Source: Streptomyces himalayensis subsp. himalayensis
GTDB taxonomy: Bacteria > Actinomycetota > Actinomycetes > Streptomycetales > Streptomycetaceae
Assembly: GCF_013778455.1 (NCBI RefSeq)
Contig: NZ_JACEHE010000017.1
Span: 1-64,000 of the forward strand
Reading direction: 5' to 3'
Length of the DNA: 64,000 nt
Shown: positions 35,034-43,667 of the stretch, piece by piece
How the letters are laid out: every line of letters starts with the position of its first letter
Numbering within the stretch: position 1 is the first letter of the stretch
The notes under the pieces: model-generated
What the model saw: the letters and a program-made list of their open reading frames with translations, nothing else
The model's database searches: none
What the model was told of the DNA's origin: nothing
Program-made: the position numbers and the translations under genes

Positions 35034-35648
35034 ATGGCACCCGAGCCCCTGACCTCTGAGCGCATCCTCGAAGCGACCGAGGAGGTGCTGCGCCGCCACG
35101 GCCCGGCCAAGGCCACCGTGGTCGACGTGGCCCGCGCGCTGGGAGTCAGCCATGGCAGCGTGTACCGCCATTTCCGCACGAAGGCGGAGCTGCGCGAGGC
35201 GGTGACGAAGCGCTGGCTGGACCGCACGACCGAGACGCTGCAGCGGATCGCACGGACCGAGGGCGAACCGACACCGGAAGTCCTGAGGAAGTGGCTGGCG
35301 GAGCTCTTCGCCGCGAAGCGGCACAAGGCAGGCGACGACCCTGAGCTGTTCGCCACGTACGAGGTGCTGCTCGACGAGAACAGCACCGTCGTCGAGCAGC
35401 ACATCGCCGATCTGGTGGGACAGCTCACCGACATCGTCGAAGACGGCGTACAGCGGGGCGAGTTCACAGCCGCCGCGGGCTCCGATGCCGCGGCGACAGC
35501 TCGCGCGGTGTTCGACGCGACGGGCCGCTTCCACGACCCGGCGTATGCGCCGGAGTGGTCGCGCCCCGGCATCGAGGACGCCTTCGCGTCGGTGCTCGGC
35601 CTGGTGCTACGCGGGCTGGGCGCCGAGGCGCACGGTTCCGCCGGCTGA
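35034..35648 (+). CDS. TetR family transcriptional regulator
   Basis: The 204-residue repressor has an N-terminal HTH (ATVVDVARALGVSHGSVYRHFRTKAELREAV, split over residues 26-56) and an all-helical ligand domain. It lies 24 bases after the aldo/keto reductase gene on the same strand and should be co-transcribed. Autoregulation through the palindrome at 33905-33944 is inferred from its TetR-like symmetry. The ligand is unknown, perhaps the reductase substrate. Confidence 0.92.
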   Translation: MAPEPLTSERILEATEEVLRRHGPAKATVVDVARALGVSHGSVYRHFRTKAELREAVTKRWLDRTTETLQRIARTEGEPTPEVLRKWLAELFAAKRHKAGDDPELFATYEVLLDENSTVVEQHIADLVGQLTDIVEDGVQRGEFTAAAGSDAAATARAVFDATGRFHDPAYAPEWSRPGIEDAFASVLGLVLRGLGAEAHGSAG

Positions 35649-35716
35649 CCCTCACGCCCCGCCCGATCGCCGGGGGTCGCTACGGCCGATACGGCCCGCT
35701 GCGGCTGCTACGGCTG

Positions 35717-35923
35717 CTACTCGGCCGACGGATCCAAGGTCGCCTGGTGCGCCTCCGCGAGATGCTCTTCCGCCTTGAGCCAGGGCAGGAACTGAGCACC
35801 TCTGCGCCAGCCGCAGGTGTCGCAGACCAGCAACCGCTGGACACCCGCGCGCCGCACCCGGACGATGTGCTCCCGCCCGTGCTGGTCCCACCTGCTCACC
35901 TTGCTCGTGGTCATCGAGGGCAT
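35717..35923 (-). CDS. Small zinc-finger-like conserved protein
   Basis: The 68-residue basic protein has CDTCGWRRG followed about 16 residues later by EEHLAEAH, a C-x2-C...H-x4-H arrangement suited to bind zinc. Function is unknown; similar small proteins recur in Streptomyces. Three Met codons lie close together (35926, 35923, 35914) after GGGAGG; 35923 is chosen as a compromise of SD spacing. It is convergent with the TetR gene. A dispersed repeat lies in its upstream region. Confidence 0.7.
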   Translation of the reverse strand: MPSMTTSKVSRWDQHGREHIVRVRRAGVQRLLVCDTCGWRRGAQFLPWLKAEEHLAEAHQATLDPSAE

Positions 35924-35998
35924 CATGCCTCCCACCCCTGAGTAAGCGTCGCGCCCAGTGTGCACGACTGCTACGCCCGGGAGGGCCACTTCCCTCCG

Positions 35999-36115
35999 TT
36001 GTGGGCAAACGTTCCGCTGGGAGGCTCCCGTTGTGGGCGATCGTCCGCTGGGGCGATGGGGGCAACTCCCATGCCCTTAAGGCAATGGGGGAGGGTGGGC
36101 ACAACCCCACGACGC
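35999..36115 (+). repeat. Dispersed intergenic repeat, copy A
   Basis: This 117-bp element contains TTGTGGGCAAACGTTCCGC, a second partial start GTTGTGGGCGATCGTCCGC, then GATGGGGGCAACTCCCATG, CAATGGGGGAGGGTGGGCAC and AACCCCACGACG. The same modules in the same order recur at 57990 and 62108, and inverted at 50577. It fills the 285-bp gap between the zinc-finger gene and glyS. Confidence 0.8.
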
Positions 36116-36152
36116 CGGGCGCGCATCACATGGGCCGGCCCCGGCGAGAACG

Positions 36153-36190
36153 ACGGTGCCCGGGCCCCCGTACAGGGACCCGGGCACCGT
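36153..36190. terminator. Hairpin terminator after glyS
   Basis: Perfect 12-bp arms (36153-36164 and 36179-36190, core CGGTGCCCGGG) with a 14-base loop lie 19 bases beyond the glyS stop on the minus strand. Confidence 0.9.
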
Positions 36191-36208
36191 ACAAGCACAG
36201 CGCAGCGC

Positions 36209-37591
36209 CTAGCAGCCGATCAGCCGGGCCGCCAGATACCCCTCGATCTGGTCCAGGGACACCCGCTCCTGCTTCATCGAGTCACGCTCACGCACAGTAA
36301 CGGCGTTGTCCTCAAGCGTGTCGAAGTCCACGGTCACACAGAACGGCGTGCCGATCTCGTCCTGCCGCCGGTAGCGGCGGCCGATCGCGCCCGCGTCGTC
36401 GAACTCGATGTTCCAGTTCTGGCGCAGCGCCTGCGCAAGGCCCTTGGCCTTCGGGGACAGCTCCGGGTTCCGCGACAGCGGAAGCACCGCGACCTTCACC
36501 GGGGCGATGCGGTGGTCGAAGCGCATGACCGTGCGCTTCTCCATCTTGCCCTTGGCGTTGGGCGCCTCGTCCTCGTTGTAGGCGTCCAGCATGAAGGCGA
36601 GCATCGTGCGGCCGACACCGGCCGCGGGCTCGATGACGAACGGCGTGTAGCGCTCGCCGGCCTCCTGGTCGAAGTACGACAGGTCCTGGCCGGAGGCCTT
36701 CGAGTGGGCCGACAGGTCGTAGTCGGTGCGGTTGGCGACGCCCTCGAGCTCGCCCCACTCGCTGCCCCCGAACTGGAAGCGGTACTCGATGTCAGCGGTG
36801 CGCTTCGAGTAGTGGGAGAGCTTCTCCTTCGGGTGCTCGAACCAGCGCATGTTCTCCTCGCGCAGACCGAGGCCCGTGTACCAGTTCCAGCGCTCCTGCA
36901 TCCAGTACTCGTGCCACTTCTCGTCCTCGCCCGGCTTGACGAAGAACTCCATCTCCATCTGCTCGAACTCGCGGGTGCGGAAGATGAAGTTGCCCGGCGT
37001 GATCTCGTTACGGAACGACTTGCCCATCTGGGCGATGCCGAACGGCGGCTTGCGACGCGAGGTCTGCTGGACGGCCGCGAAGTTCGTGAAGATGCCCTGC
37101 GCGGTCTCGGGACGCAGGTAGGCGATGGAGCCGCTGTCCTGCGTCGGGCCGAGGTGCGTGGACAGCAGACCCGAGAACTGCTTGGGCTCGGTGAACTGGC
37201 CCTTGTTGCCGCAGTTCGGGCAGTTGATGTCCGCGAGGCCGTTCTCCGGGAGGCGGTTGTGCTTCGCCTCGTAGGCCTCCTCCAGGTGGTCCGCGCGGTA
37301 CCGCTTGTGGCAGGAGGTGCACTCGGTGAGCGGGTCGGTGAACGTGGCGACGTGCCCGGAGGCCTGCCAGACCTCGGTCGCCAGGATCACCGACGAGTCG
37401 ATACCGACGACGTCCTCGCGCGAGGTGACCATGTAGCGCCACCACTGGCGCTTGAGGTTCTCCTTCAGCTCGACGCCCAGCGGCCCGTAGTCCCAGGCGG
37501 CACGCTGGCCACCGTAGATCTCACTGCACGGGTAGACGAAGCCACGGCGCTTGCTCAGGCTGACGATGGTGTCGATCTTGTCGGCGGCCAC
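36209..37591 (-). CDS. glyS: Glycyl-tRNA synthetase (alpha2 type)
   Basis: This 460-residue class II synthetase charges tRNA-Gly. Motif 1 and the active site start at RRGFVYPCSEIYGG (residues 15-28). A zinc-ribbon-like insertion has CTSCHKRY and, about 30 residues later, CPNCGNKG. Motif 2 is FRNEITPGNFIFRTREFEQMEMEFF (broken here at about residues 190-214), and motif 3 is GVGRTMLAFMLDAY. The C-terminal anticodon domain starts near VKVAVLPL. The length is normal for the homodimeric bacterial/eukaryal type. It is divergent from znuA. Confidence 0.97.
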   Translation of the reverse strand: MAADKIDTIVSLSKRRGFVYPCSEIYGGQRAAWDYGPLGVELKENLKRQWWRYMVTSREDVVGIDSSVILATEVWQASGHVATFTDPLTECTSCHKRYRADHLEEAYEAKHNRLPENGLADINCPNCGNKGQFTEPKQFSGLLSTHLGPTQDSGSIAYLRPETAQGIFTNFAAVQQTSRRKPPFGIAQMGKSFRNEITPGNFIFRTREFEQMEMEFFVKPGEDEKWHEYWMQERWNWYTGLGLREENMRWFEHPKEKLSHYSKRTADIEYRFQFGGSEWGELEGVANRTDYDLSAHSKASGQDLSYFDQEAGERYTPFVIEPAAGVGRTMLAFMLDAYNEDEAPNAKGKMEKRTVMRFDHRIAPVKVAVLPLSRNPELSPKAKGLAQALRQNWNIEFDDAGAIGRRYRRQDEIGTPFCVTVDFDTLEDNAVTVRERDSMKQERVSLDQIEGYLAARLIGC

Positions 37592-37761
37592 GGTGCTCTC
37601 TTCATTACGACGACGGGCGACGAAGCGACTGCTTCAGAGCATTGCTTCACAGCGAATGATTCAGGTTACCGGCGCTCACACCCCCCGGATCAAATCGGTT
37701 CGCCCCTCAGACGCGCTGTGACCGCGCAGTGACCATGCACAGGGCTTCCACTGATCTTTAT

Positions 37762-37798
37762 TGACAATCGTTTCCAGATTTGTTGAAAATGACTGTCA
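37762..37798. promoter_or_regulatory. Two Zur-box-like sites and -35/-10 elements before znuA
   Basis: TGACAATCGTTTCCA (37762-37776) and TGAAAATGACTGTCA (37784-37798) both resemble the Streptomyces Zur core TGAAAATCATTTTCA. A TTGACA hexamer at 37761 and GAAAAT 18 bases downstream could be the promoter. Transcription would then start at about the znuA ATG, giving a leaderless mRNA. Zur, encoded at 40720, would block it when zinc is plentiful. Confidence 0.7.
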
Positions 37799-38820
37799 TG
37801 AACGTACGCCGCAATCCGGCCACCTCCCGACCCGGTTCCCGAATACGCACCAGCATCGCTGTCGCCGCCGCCACCGCGCTCGGCCTCGGGGCGCTCTCGG
37901 CCTGCTCCAGCTCCAACGCCGCCGACGGCGACAGCAGCGGGAAGCTCGACGTCGTGGCGTCGTTCTACCCCATGGAGTTCCTAGCCGAGCAGATCGGCGG
38001 GGACCACGTGAGCGTCACCAACCTCACCGAGCCCGGCCAGGAGCCGCACGACCTGGAGATCAGCGCCAAGCAGACCGCGCAGCTCCAGGAGGCCGACGCC
38101 GTCCTCTACCTCAAGGGTCTCCAGCCCGCCGTCGACGACGCGGTGCAGCAGTCCGAGGTCAAGACCAAGATCGACGCCGCCACGCTGACCAGCCTGGAGG
38201 AGCACGGCGAGGAGGTCGGCGGCCACGCCGAGGAGCACGACGAGCACGCCGAGGAAGAGCACGCCGAGGAAGAGGGCCACGACCACGAGGCCGAGGGCGG
38301 CAAGGACCCGCACATCTGGCTCGACCCCGTGAAGTACGCCGAGGTCGCCGAGGGCGTCGGCAAGGCCTTCGAGAAGGCCGACCCGGACAACGCCGCGGAA
38401 TACGAGAAGAACACCGCCGCGTTGGTGAAGAAGCTCGACGGCCTGAACACGCAGTTCGAGGACGGGCTGAAGAACACCGACTCCAAGGTCTTCATCACCA
38501 CCCACGCCGCCTTCGGCTACCTGGCCGAGCGCTACGGCCTCACCGAGGAGGCCATCACCGGTCTCGACCCCGAGACCGAGCCGAGCGCCGCGCGCGTCAG
38601 GGAGCTCCAGGAGATGGCCAAGGCCGACGGGGTCACCACCGTCTTCTACGAGACGCTCGTCAGCGACGACACGGCGAAGACCCTCGCGAACGACGCGAAC
38701 CTGAAGACCGATGTCCTCGACCCGATCGAGGGCATCACCGAAAAGTCCCGCGGCGACGACTACTTCCAGGTGATGGAGTCCAACCTCCAGGCACTGCAGC
38801 AGGCACTCGGCGCCAAGTGA
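37798..38820 (+). CDS. znuA: Zinc ABC transporter substrate-binding lipoprotein
   Basis: The 340-residue cluster A-I metal receptor has a lipoprotein signal with lipobox LSAC (Cys36). The domain begins VVASFYPMEFLAEQIGGDHV. A His/Glu-rich loop lies at about residues 135-167 (HAEEHDEHAEEEHAEEEGHDH) just before DPHIWLDP, a hallmark of zinc rather than manganese receptors. Further ligands are expected in THAAFGYLAERYGL. The ATG at 37798 is used because the promoter and Zur boxes leave no room for a leader; upstream in-frame ATG 37789 and TTG codons lie inside the box. It is the first gene of znuA-znuC-znuB. Confidence 0.93.
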   Translation: MNVRRNPATSRPGSRIRTSIAVAAATALGLGALSACSSSNAADGDSSGKLDVVASFYPMEFLAEQIGGDHVSVTNLTEPGQEPHDLEISAKQTAQLQEADAVLYLKGLQPAVDDAVQQSEVKTKIDAATLTSLEEHGEEVGGHAEEHDEHAEEEHAEEEGHDHEAEGGKDPHIWLDPVKYAEVAEGVGKAFEKADPDNAAEYEKNTAALVKKLDGLNTQFEDGLKNTDSKVFITTHAAFGYLAERYGLTEEAITGLDPETEPSAARVRELQEMAKADGVTTVFYETLVSDDTAKTLANDANLKTDVLDPIEGITEKSRGDDYFQVMESNLQALQQALGAK

Positions 38821-38869
38821 CGCAGGCACCCCCTCCGCACCGCCGGAGCAGTACTGAAAGGCGCGAGCC

Positions 38870-39658
38870 ATGAAGGCCATCCGGCCCGAGAACCCCGCCG
38901 ACCCCGTCATATCCCTGCGGGGAGTGACGGCGGAGCTGGGCTCGCGCCCCGTGCTGCGGGGCATCGACCTCACCGTGCACCGCGGTGAGGTCGTCGCGCT
39001 GCTCGGCGCCAACGGCTCCGGCAAGTCGACGGCGGTCCGGACGGTCATCGGCCAGGTGCCCGTCAGCGGCGGCGAGATCGAGATCTTCGGCACCCCGCGA
39101 CGCCGCTTCCGCGACTGGGCGCGCGTCGGTTACGTACCGCAGCGCACCACGGCCGCGGGCGGCGTACCGGCCACGGTGACCGAGGTGGTCTCCTCCGGGC
39201 GGCTCTCGCGCGCCCGCTTCGGGGTGCTGCGCAAGGCCGACCGGGAGGCCGTGCACCGGGCTCTGGCGCACGTCGGCATGACGGACCGCGCGAAGGACTC
39301 TGTCAACGCGCTCTCCGGCGGCCAGCACCAGCGCGTACTGATCGCGCGAGCCCTCGCCTCCGAGCCGGAACTCCTGATCATGGACGAGCCGATGGCCGGC
39401 GTCGACCTGGCCAGCCAGGAGGTCCTCGCGGCCACTCTGCGCGAGCAGGTCGCGGCCGGCGCCTCCGTCCTGCTCGTGCTGCACGAGCTGGGACCGCTCG
39501 AGCCCCTCATCGACCGCGCCGTGGTGCTCCGCGACGGCTGCGTCGTCCACGACGGGCCGCCCCCGGCCGCCGTCGGCCAGCACGCGCTGCCCGGCCACGA
39601 CCACGTCCACCCGCACACCGCCGACGCGGAGCCGGTCCGTACCGGCCTGCTGAGTTAG
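38870..39658 (+). CDS. znuC: Zinc ABC transporter ATP-binding protein
   Basis: The 262-residue ATPase has Walker A LGANGSGKST (about residues 44-53), signature LSGGQHQRVLIARAL and Walker B LLIMDEPMAGVD. A His/Asp-containing C-terminus (GQHALPGHDHVHPHTAD) may bind zinc. It follows znuA by 49 bases and precedes the permease gene by 9 bases, so the three form one operon driving zinc uptake. Confidence 0.93.
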   Translation: MKAIRPENPADPVISLRGVTAELGSRPVLRGIDLTVHRGEVVALLGANGSGKSTAVRTVIGQVPVSGGEIEIFGTPRRRFRDWARVGYVPQRTTAAGGVPATVTEVVSSGRLSRARFGVLRKADREAVHRALAHVGMTDRAKDSVNALSGGQHQRVLIARALASEPELLIMDEPMAGVDLASQEVLAATLREQVAAGASVLLVLHELGPLEPLIDRAVVLRDGCVVHDGPPPAAVGQHALPGHDHVHPHTADAEPVRTGLLS

Positions 39659-39667
39659 GACCCGGCG

Positions 39668-40618
39668 ATGGAAATCCTGAACTACGCCTTCATGCAGCGG
39701 GCCCTGCTCGCCGCCGTCCTCGTCGGCATCACCGCGCCCGCCGTCGGCATCTACCTCGTCCAGCGCCGCCAGGCCCTGATGGGCGACGGCATCGGCCACG
39801 TCGCGATGACCGGCGTCGGCCTCGGCTTCCTGCTGTCGACGTCCCCGGTGTGGATGGCGACGGCCGTGGCCGTGGTCGGCTCCGTGCTGATGGAGCTGAT
39901 CCGCTGGTACGGCAGGACGCGCGGCGACATCGCCCTCGCCATGCTGTTCTACGGCGGTATGGCGGGCGGTGTGATGCTGATCAACCTCGCGCCGGGCGGC
40001 TCCAACGCGAACCTGAGCTCCTATCTGTTCGGCTCGCTGTCGACGGTGTCGCAGGGGGACGTGCTCGCCATCTGCGTGCTCGCCGCGCTCGTGGTGCTCG
40101 TCACGCTGGGCCTCAGGCGGCAACTGTTCGCCGTCAGCCAGGACGAGGAGTTCGCGCGGGTGACGGGGCTTCCGGTGCGCGCCCTGAACCTGCTCACCGC
40201 CATCACCGCGGCGGTCACGGTCACCGTCGCCATGCGGGTCGTGGGCCTGCTCCTCGTCAGCGCGCTGATGGTGGTGCCTGTGGCGGCCGCCCAGCAGCTC
40301 AGCCGGAGCTTCGCGGCGACCTTCGCCATCGCCGTGACGATCGGCGTCGGCGTCACGCTCGGCGGTACGGTCACGTCGTACTACCAGGACGTGCCGCCCG
40401 GCGCGACCATCGTGCTGCTGACCATCGCCGTGTTCATCGCCCTGACCGCGCTGGCCACGCCGCTCGCCCGGCGCAGGGCACGTGCCGTGGCGGCCGCCAC
40501 CGGAGGCGAGGCGGGCGCGACGGACTGCGTGCTTCCGGAGGCCGCGGCCGGGGCGGGAACGGCCCCGCAGCCTGCTCCGGAGAAGGTGCCGGACAGCCGC
40601 ACCCCGGCTCCGAGGTGA
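39668..40618 (+). CDS. znuB: Zinc ABC transporter permease
   Basis: The 316-residue membrane protein of the ABC-3 family has about eight or nine segments. MQRALLAAVLVGITAPAVG opens it, and GDGIGHVAMTGVGLGFLL and LLLVSALMVVPVAAAQQLS are family-typical. The C-terminal 45 residues are a Pro/Ala-rich cytoplasmic tail. It is the last gene of the znu operon; the zur gene follows after 101 bases with its own SD. Confidence 0.93.
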   Translation: MEILNYAFMQRALLAAVLVGITAPAVGIYLVQRRQALMGDGIGHVAMTGVGLGFLLSTSPVWMATAVAVVGSVLMELIRWYGRTRGDIALAMLFYGGMAGGVMLINLAPGGSNANLSSYLFGSLSTVSQGDVLAICVLAALVVLVTLGLRRQLFAVSQDEEFARVTGLPVRALNLLTAITAAVTVTVAMRVVGLLLVSALMVVPVAAAQQLSRSFAATFAIAVTIGVGVTLGGTVTSYYQDVPPGATIVLLTIAVFIALTALATPLARRRARAVAAATGGEAGATDCVLPEAAAGAGTAPQPAPEKVPDSRTPAPR

Positions 40619-40719
40619 GCGTCGTCCGCGCCGGGACCGGATGCTCGCCGAGGGCGAGCGTCCCATCGGGCCGCGGCCACCTGGCACAATGGCCCGGCAG
40701 CTGATGTGAGGAGGCAACG

Positions 40720-41139
40720 GTGACGACCGCTGGACCAGTACGGGGCCGGTCCACCCGGCAGCGTGCAGCCGTGGCAGCCGCGCTGGACGAGGTGGACGAG
40801 TTCCGCAGCGCGCAGGATCTCCACGACATGCTCAAGCACCGTGGCGACTCCGTCGGGCTGACCACGGTCTACCGCACCCTGCAGTCCCTCGCCGACGCCG
40901 GCGAGGTGGACGTGCTCCGTACGAACGACGGCGAGGCCGTCTACCGCCGCTGCTCGTCCGGTGAGCACCACCACCATCTGGTCTGCCGCGTCTGCGGCAA
41001 GGCCGTCGAGGTGGAGGGCCCGGCCGTCGAGAAGTGGGCCGAGGCCATCGCGTCCGAGCACGGCTATGTGAACGTGGCGCACACGGTGGAGATCTTCGGT
41101 ACGTGCGCGGAGTGCGCGGCGCGGTCCGACGAGGACTGA
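40720..41139 (+). CDS. zur: Fur-family zinc uptake regulator
   Basis: The 139-residue repressor has a winged helix with DSVGLTTVYRTLQSLADAGEVD. A dimerisation domain carries SSGEHHHHLVCRVCGK and FGTCAECAA, the two C-x2-C pairs of the structural zinc site plus the His run of the regulatory site. The position directly after znuB identifies it as Zur. The GTG at 40720 has GGAGG six bases upstream. It should bind the boxes at 37762-37798 when loaded with zinc. Confidence 0.93.
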   Translation: MTTAGPVRGRSTRQRAAVAAALDEVDEFRSAQDLHDMLKHRGDSVGLTTVYRTLQSLADAGEVDVLRTNDGEAVYRRCSSGEHHHHLVCRVCGKAVEVEGPAVEKWAEAIASEHGYVNVAHTVEIFGTCAECAARSDED

Positions 41140-41169
41140 GCCCCGCGCCCCCGTGCTTTCGGGCCCTTC

Positions 41170-41709
41170 TCAGACCCGGCTCAGATGCCGGTCGAGGAGG
41201 GCCCGCAGCCGTTCCGCGTCCTCCGGGGAGCGCAGCCCGCGCTTGGGCAGCACCTCCAGGACCAGGATGTTCGGGTCGCGGCTGAGCAGCACCATGTGGT
41301 CGCGCGTCTCGCGGTAGCCGCGGAACAGCGACCACCGCTGCACCAGGGCCGTGTGCTCGGTCTCGGCGGCTATGCCGGTATCGGTCACCGTCGTGCGGTA
41401 TTCGCCCTGCCAGGAGACGAGCTTGAGTACGTGGTGGGCCTGGAGGTGCGGGAGGGACCAGATCAGCACCGGAAGCATGACCGCCAGGGCCAAGGAGAAC
41501 GCGGCGGACGCGCTGTTCACCGCGTCCATGGTCACTACGTGCCGAACGGCCAACGCCAGGAACATCATCACCAAGGCCCACCGCAGCACCACGAGGCGCC
41601 GGATGCGGTCCCGCACCCCGATGCCCGTGCGTATGTCCCTACGCGTCGGCCGGTAGGCCAGCTCGACGACGTCCGCGCCCTGGATGATGTCCCGCCCCTG
41701 GTGAACCAT
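41170..41709 (-). CDS. YcxB-like membrane protein
   Basis: The 179-residue protein has two membrane segments (about residues 42-60 and 68-88). A beta-rich C-terminal domain with YRTTVTDTGIAAET and WSLFRGYRETRDHMVLL matches the YcxB/PH-like family. Function is unknown. The start fits the family; it lies between zur (convergent) and uppS (same strand, 52 bases upstream), so it may be co-transcribed with uppS. Confidence 0.75.
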   Translation of the reverse strand: MVHQGRDIIQGADVVELAYRPTRRDIRTGIGVRDRIRRLVVLRWALVMMFLALAVRHVVTMDAVNSASAAFSLALAVMLPVLIWSLPHLQAHHVLKLVSWQGEYRTTVTDTGIAAETEHTALVQRWSLFRGYRETRDHMVLLSRDPNILVLEVLPKRGLRSPEDAERLRALLDRHLSRV

Positions 41710-41761
41710 GGGCGGAACCCTAACGTCCCGTTCCGGCCTGCGAAATCGAGAGCCGGACGGG

Positions 41762-42595
41762 CTACGCCTGCTCGCCCTCCATGGCGAGCAGCTCCTCGTT
41801 CGGGATCGCCCCGCCGAAGCGGCGATCGCGCGAGGCGTACTCCAGGCAGGCCCGCCACAGGTCGCGCCGGTCGAAGTCCGGCCACAGGACGTCCTGGAAG
41901 ACCATCTCGGCGTAACTGGACTGCCAGATCAGGTAGTTGGACGTGCGCTGCTCGCCGCTCGGGCGGAGGAAGAGATCCACATCCGGCATGTCCGGGTAGT
42001 ACAGATACTTCTGGATCGTCTTCTCGGTGACCTTGGCAGGGTCGAGCTTTCCGGCCGCGACGTCGGCCGCCAGCTTCTGCGCGGCGTCCGCGAGCTCGGC
42101 CCGCCCGCCGTAGTTGACGCAGAAGTACAGCGTCATCCCGTCGTTGTCCTTCGTCTGCTCCTGTGCGACCTGGAGCTCCTGCACGACGGACTTCCACAGC
42201 TTGGGCATACGGCCCACCCAGCGGATACGGATGCCGAGCTCGTCCATCTCGTCGCGCCGGCGCCGGATGACGTCCCGGTTGAAGTTCATCAGGAAGCGCA
42301 CCTCGTCGGGCGACCGCTTCCAGTTCTCCGTCGAGAAGGCGTACAGGGAGAGGTTCTTCACGCCCATCTCCAGGCAGCCCTTGAGCACGTCCATCACGAC
42401 GCCCTCGCCGACCTTATGGCCCTCGGTGCGCGGCAGCCCGCGCTCCTTCGCCCACCGGCCGTTCCCGTCCATCACGATCGCCACGTGGTTCGGGACCAGC
42501 TCGCCGGGCAGCTTCGGCGGACGCGCCCCGGACGGGTGCGGCTCGGGGGCCTTGTACTCGCGGCGGGGGCGTCCGAGCATCCCGCGTCGTGCCAT
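41762..42595 (-). CDS. uppS: Isoprenyl transferase (undecaprenyl diphosphate synthase family)
   Basis: The 277-residue cis-prenyltransferase makes the polyprenyl carrier for peptidoglycan. The catalytic Asp43 is in HVAIVMDGNGRWAKERGL, and the substrate-binding arginines are in LFLRPSGEQRTSNYLIWQSSYAEMVF (read here in two parts, the RxR region near residue 215). The ATG at 42595 matches the usual Streptomyces N-terminus MARRG; an in-frame GTG at 42604 is possible. recO lies 61 bases upstream of the GTG on the same strand, a common actinobacterial pair. Confidence 0.95.
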   Translation of the reverse strand: MARRGMLGRPRREYKAPEPHPSGARPPKLPGELVPNHVAIVMDGNGRWAKERGLPRTEGHKVGEGVVMDVLKGCLEMGVKNLSLYAFSTENWKRSPDEVRFLMNFNRDVIRRRRDEMDELGIRIRWVGRMPKLWKSVVQELQVAQEQTKDNDGMTLYFCVNYGGRAELADAAQKLAADVAAGKLDPAKVTEKTIQKYLYYPDMPDVDLFLRPSGEQRTSNYLIWQSSYAEMVFQDVLWPDFDRRDLWRACLEYASRDRRFGGAIPNEELLAMEGEQA

Positions 42596-42626
42596 GAGGC
42601 TCACGTCTCTCTGCTCTCGACTTTCT

Positions 42627-42655
42627 GCTTGCTGGGGCTTGCTGGGGCTTGCTGA
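42627..42655. repeat. 10-bp tandem repeat between uppS and recO
   Basis: GCTTGCTGGG is repeated two and a half times in the short recO-uppS spacer. Confidence 0.8.
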
Positions 42656-42665
42656 GTGAGGGTTG

Positions 42666-43412
42666 CTACTTTTCCACGTACCGCAGGGAGCGCAGTCCGC
42701 GCTCCAGGTGCCAGTGCAGATACGCCGACACCAGGCCGCTGCCCTCCCGTACGTGCCGAGGCTCGCACGCGTCCGCGGTCTCCCAGTCGCCGGTCAGCAG
42801 CGCGCCGAGGAGGACGAGAGCCTCCGGCGAGGGTACGACGCTGCCGGGCGCGCGGCAGTCGGCGCATACGGAACCGCCCGCCGCGACCGAGAAGAACCGG
42901 TTCGGACCGGGCATTCCGCATTGTGCGCAGTCGCCGAAGCTCGGGGCATAGCCGTTGACGGCGAGGGAGCGCAGCAGGAACGCGTCCAGGATGAGGTTTG
43001 GCGCGTGCTCGCCGCGGGCGAGGGTGCGCAGGGCGCCGACGAGCAGCAGATACTGCTGCACGGCCGGCTCGCCCTCATGATCGGTGAAGCGTTCCGCCGT
43101 CTCCAGCATGGCCGTACCGGCGGTGTAGCGGGCGTAGTCGGTGACGATCCCGCCACCGTACGGAGCGATCGTCTCGCTCTGCGTGCAGAGCGGAAGCCCG
43201 CGGCCGATCAGCTCGCTGCCGCGCGCGAAGAACTGCACGTCCACATGGGAGAAGGGCTCGAGCCGCGCCCCGAACTTCGACTTGGTCCGGCGCACTCCTC
43301 GGGCGACGGCGCGCACACGGCCGTGCCCGCGGGTCAGAAGCGTGATGATGCGGTCGGCCTCACCGAGCTTCTGGGTCCGCAGCACGATGCCGTCGTCCCG
43401 GAACAGACTCAT
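42666..43412 (-). CDS. recO: DNA repair protein RecO
   Basis: The 248-residue recombination mediator loads RecA with RecR. The OB-fold start SLFRDDGIVLRTQKLGEADRI is diagnostic. The C-terminal helical domain carries a zinc finger, CAQCGM and, about 20 residues on, CADC. The ATG at 43412 is chosen; a GTG six codons upstream is an alternative. uppS follows on the same strand. Confidence 0.95.
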   Translation of the reverse strand: MSLFRDDGIVLRTQKLGEADRIITLLTRGHGRVRAVARGVRRTKSKFGARLEPFSHVDVQFFARGSELIGRGLPLCTQSETIAPYGGGIVTDYARYTAGTAMLETAERFTDHEGEPAVQQYLLLVGALRTLARGEHAPNLILDAFLLRSLAVNGYAPSFGDCAQCGMPGPNRFFSVAAGGSVCADCRAPGSVVPSPEALVLLGALLTGDWETADACEPRHVREGSGLVSAYLHWHLERGLRSLRYVEK

Positions 43413-43451
43413 GGAGCCATTCTCTCCCACGGCTCCCGGTGCCGTGGCGGG

Positions 43452-43667
43452 TCACGGCACCTCGCCCCGGCTGCGCGCGTTCGCGTACGCGGTGGCCGCG
43501 CGCAACCGCTCCGCCGCGGTCGCGGCCCGTACGGCGCCGGGTTCGCAGTCCCACTCCCGGCCGCCACCGAGGGGTCTGAGCTGAACGTACGGCCCCTCGT
43601 GGCCCACCACCCGGCCCACCTTGCCGGTACGGGTGTCGACGGCGTACGAACCGATGGGGGGCTTCAT
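43452..43667 (-). CDS. Small conserved Streptomyces protein of unknown function (B)
   Basis: The 71-residue protein reads as one compact domain: MKPPIGSYAVDTRTGKVG, then GPYVQLRPLGGGREWD. Small proteins like it sit beside XRE/DUF397 loci in other streptomycetes, as I recall; no function is known. Its ATG overlaps the stop of the next upstream small gene (ATGA), so the two are coupled. Longer in-frame sequence upstream is Arg-rich and not protein-like. Confidence 0.65.
   Translation of the reverse strand: MKPPIGSYAVDTRTGKVGRVVGHEGPYVQLRPLGGGREWDCEPGAVRAATAAERLRAATAYANARSRGEVP

Noticed and set aside
35990..36208. tRNA or small RNA gene in the glyS downstream gap
   Set aside because: No cloverleaf arms were found; the stretch is explained by the dispersed repeat and the glyS terminator.
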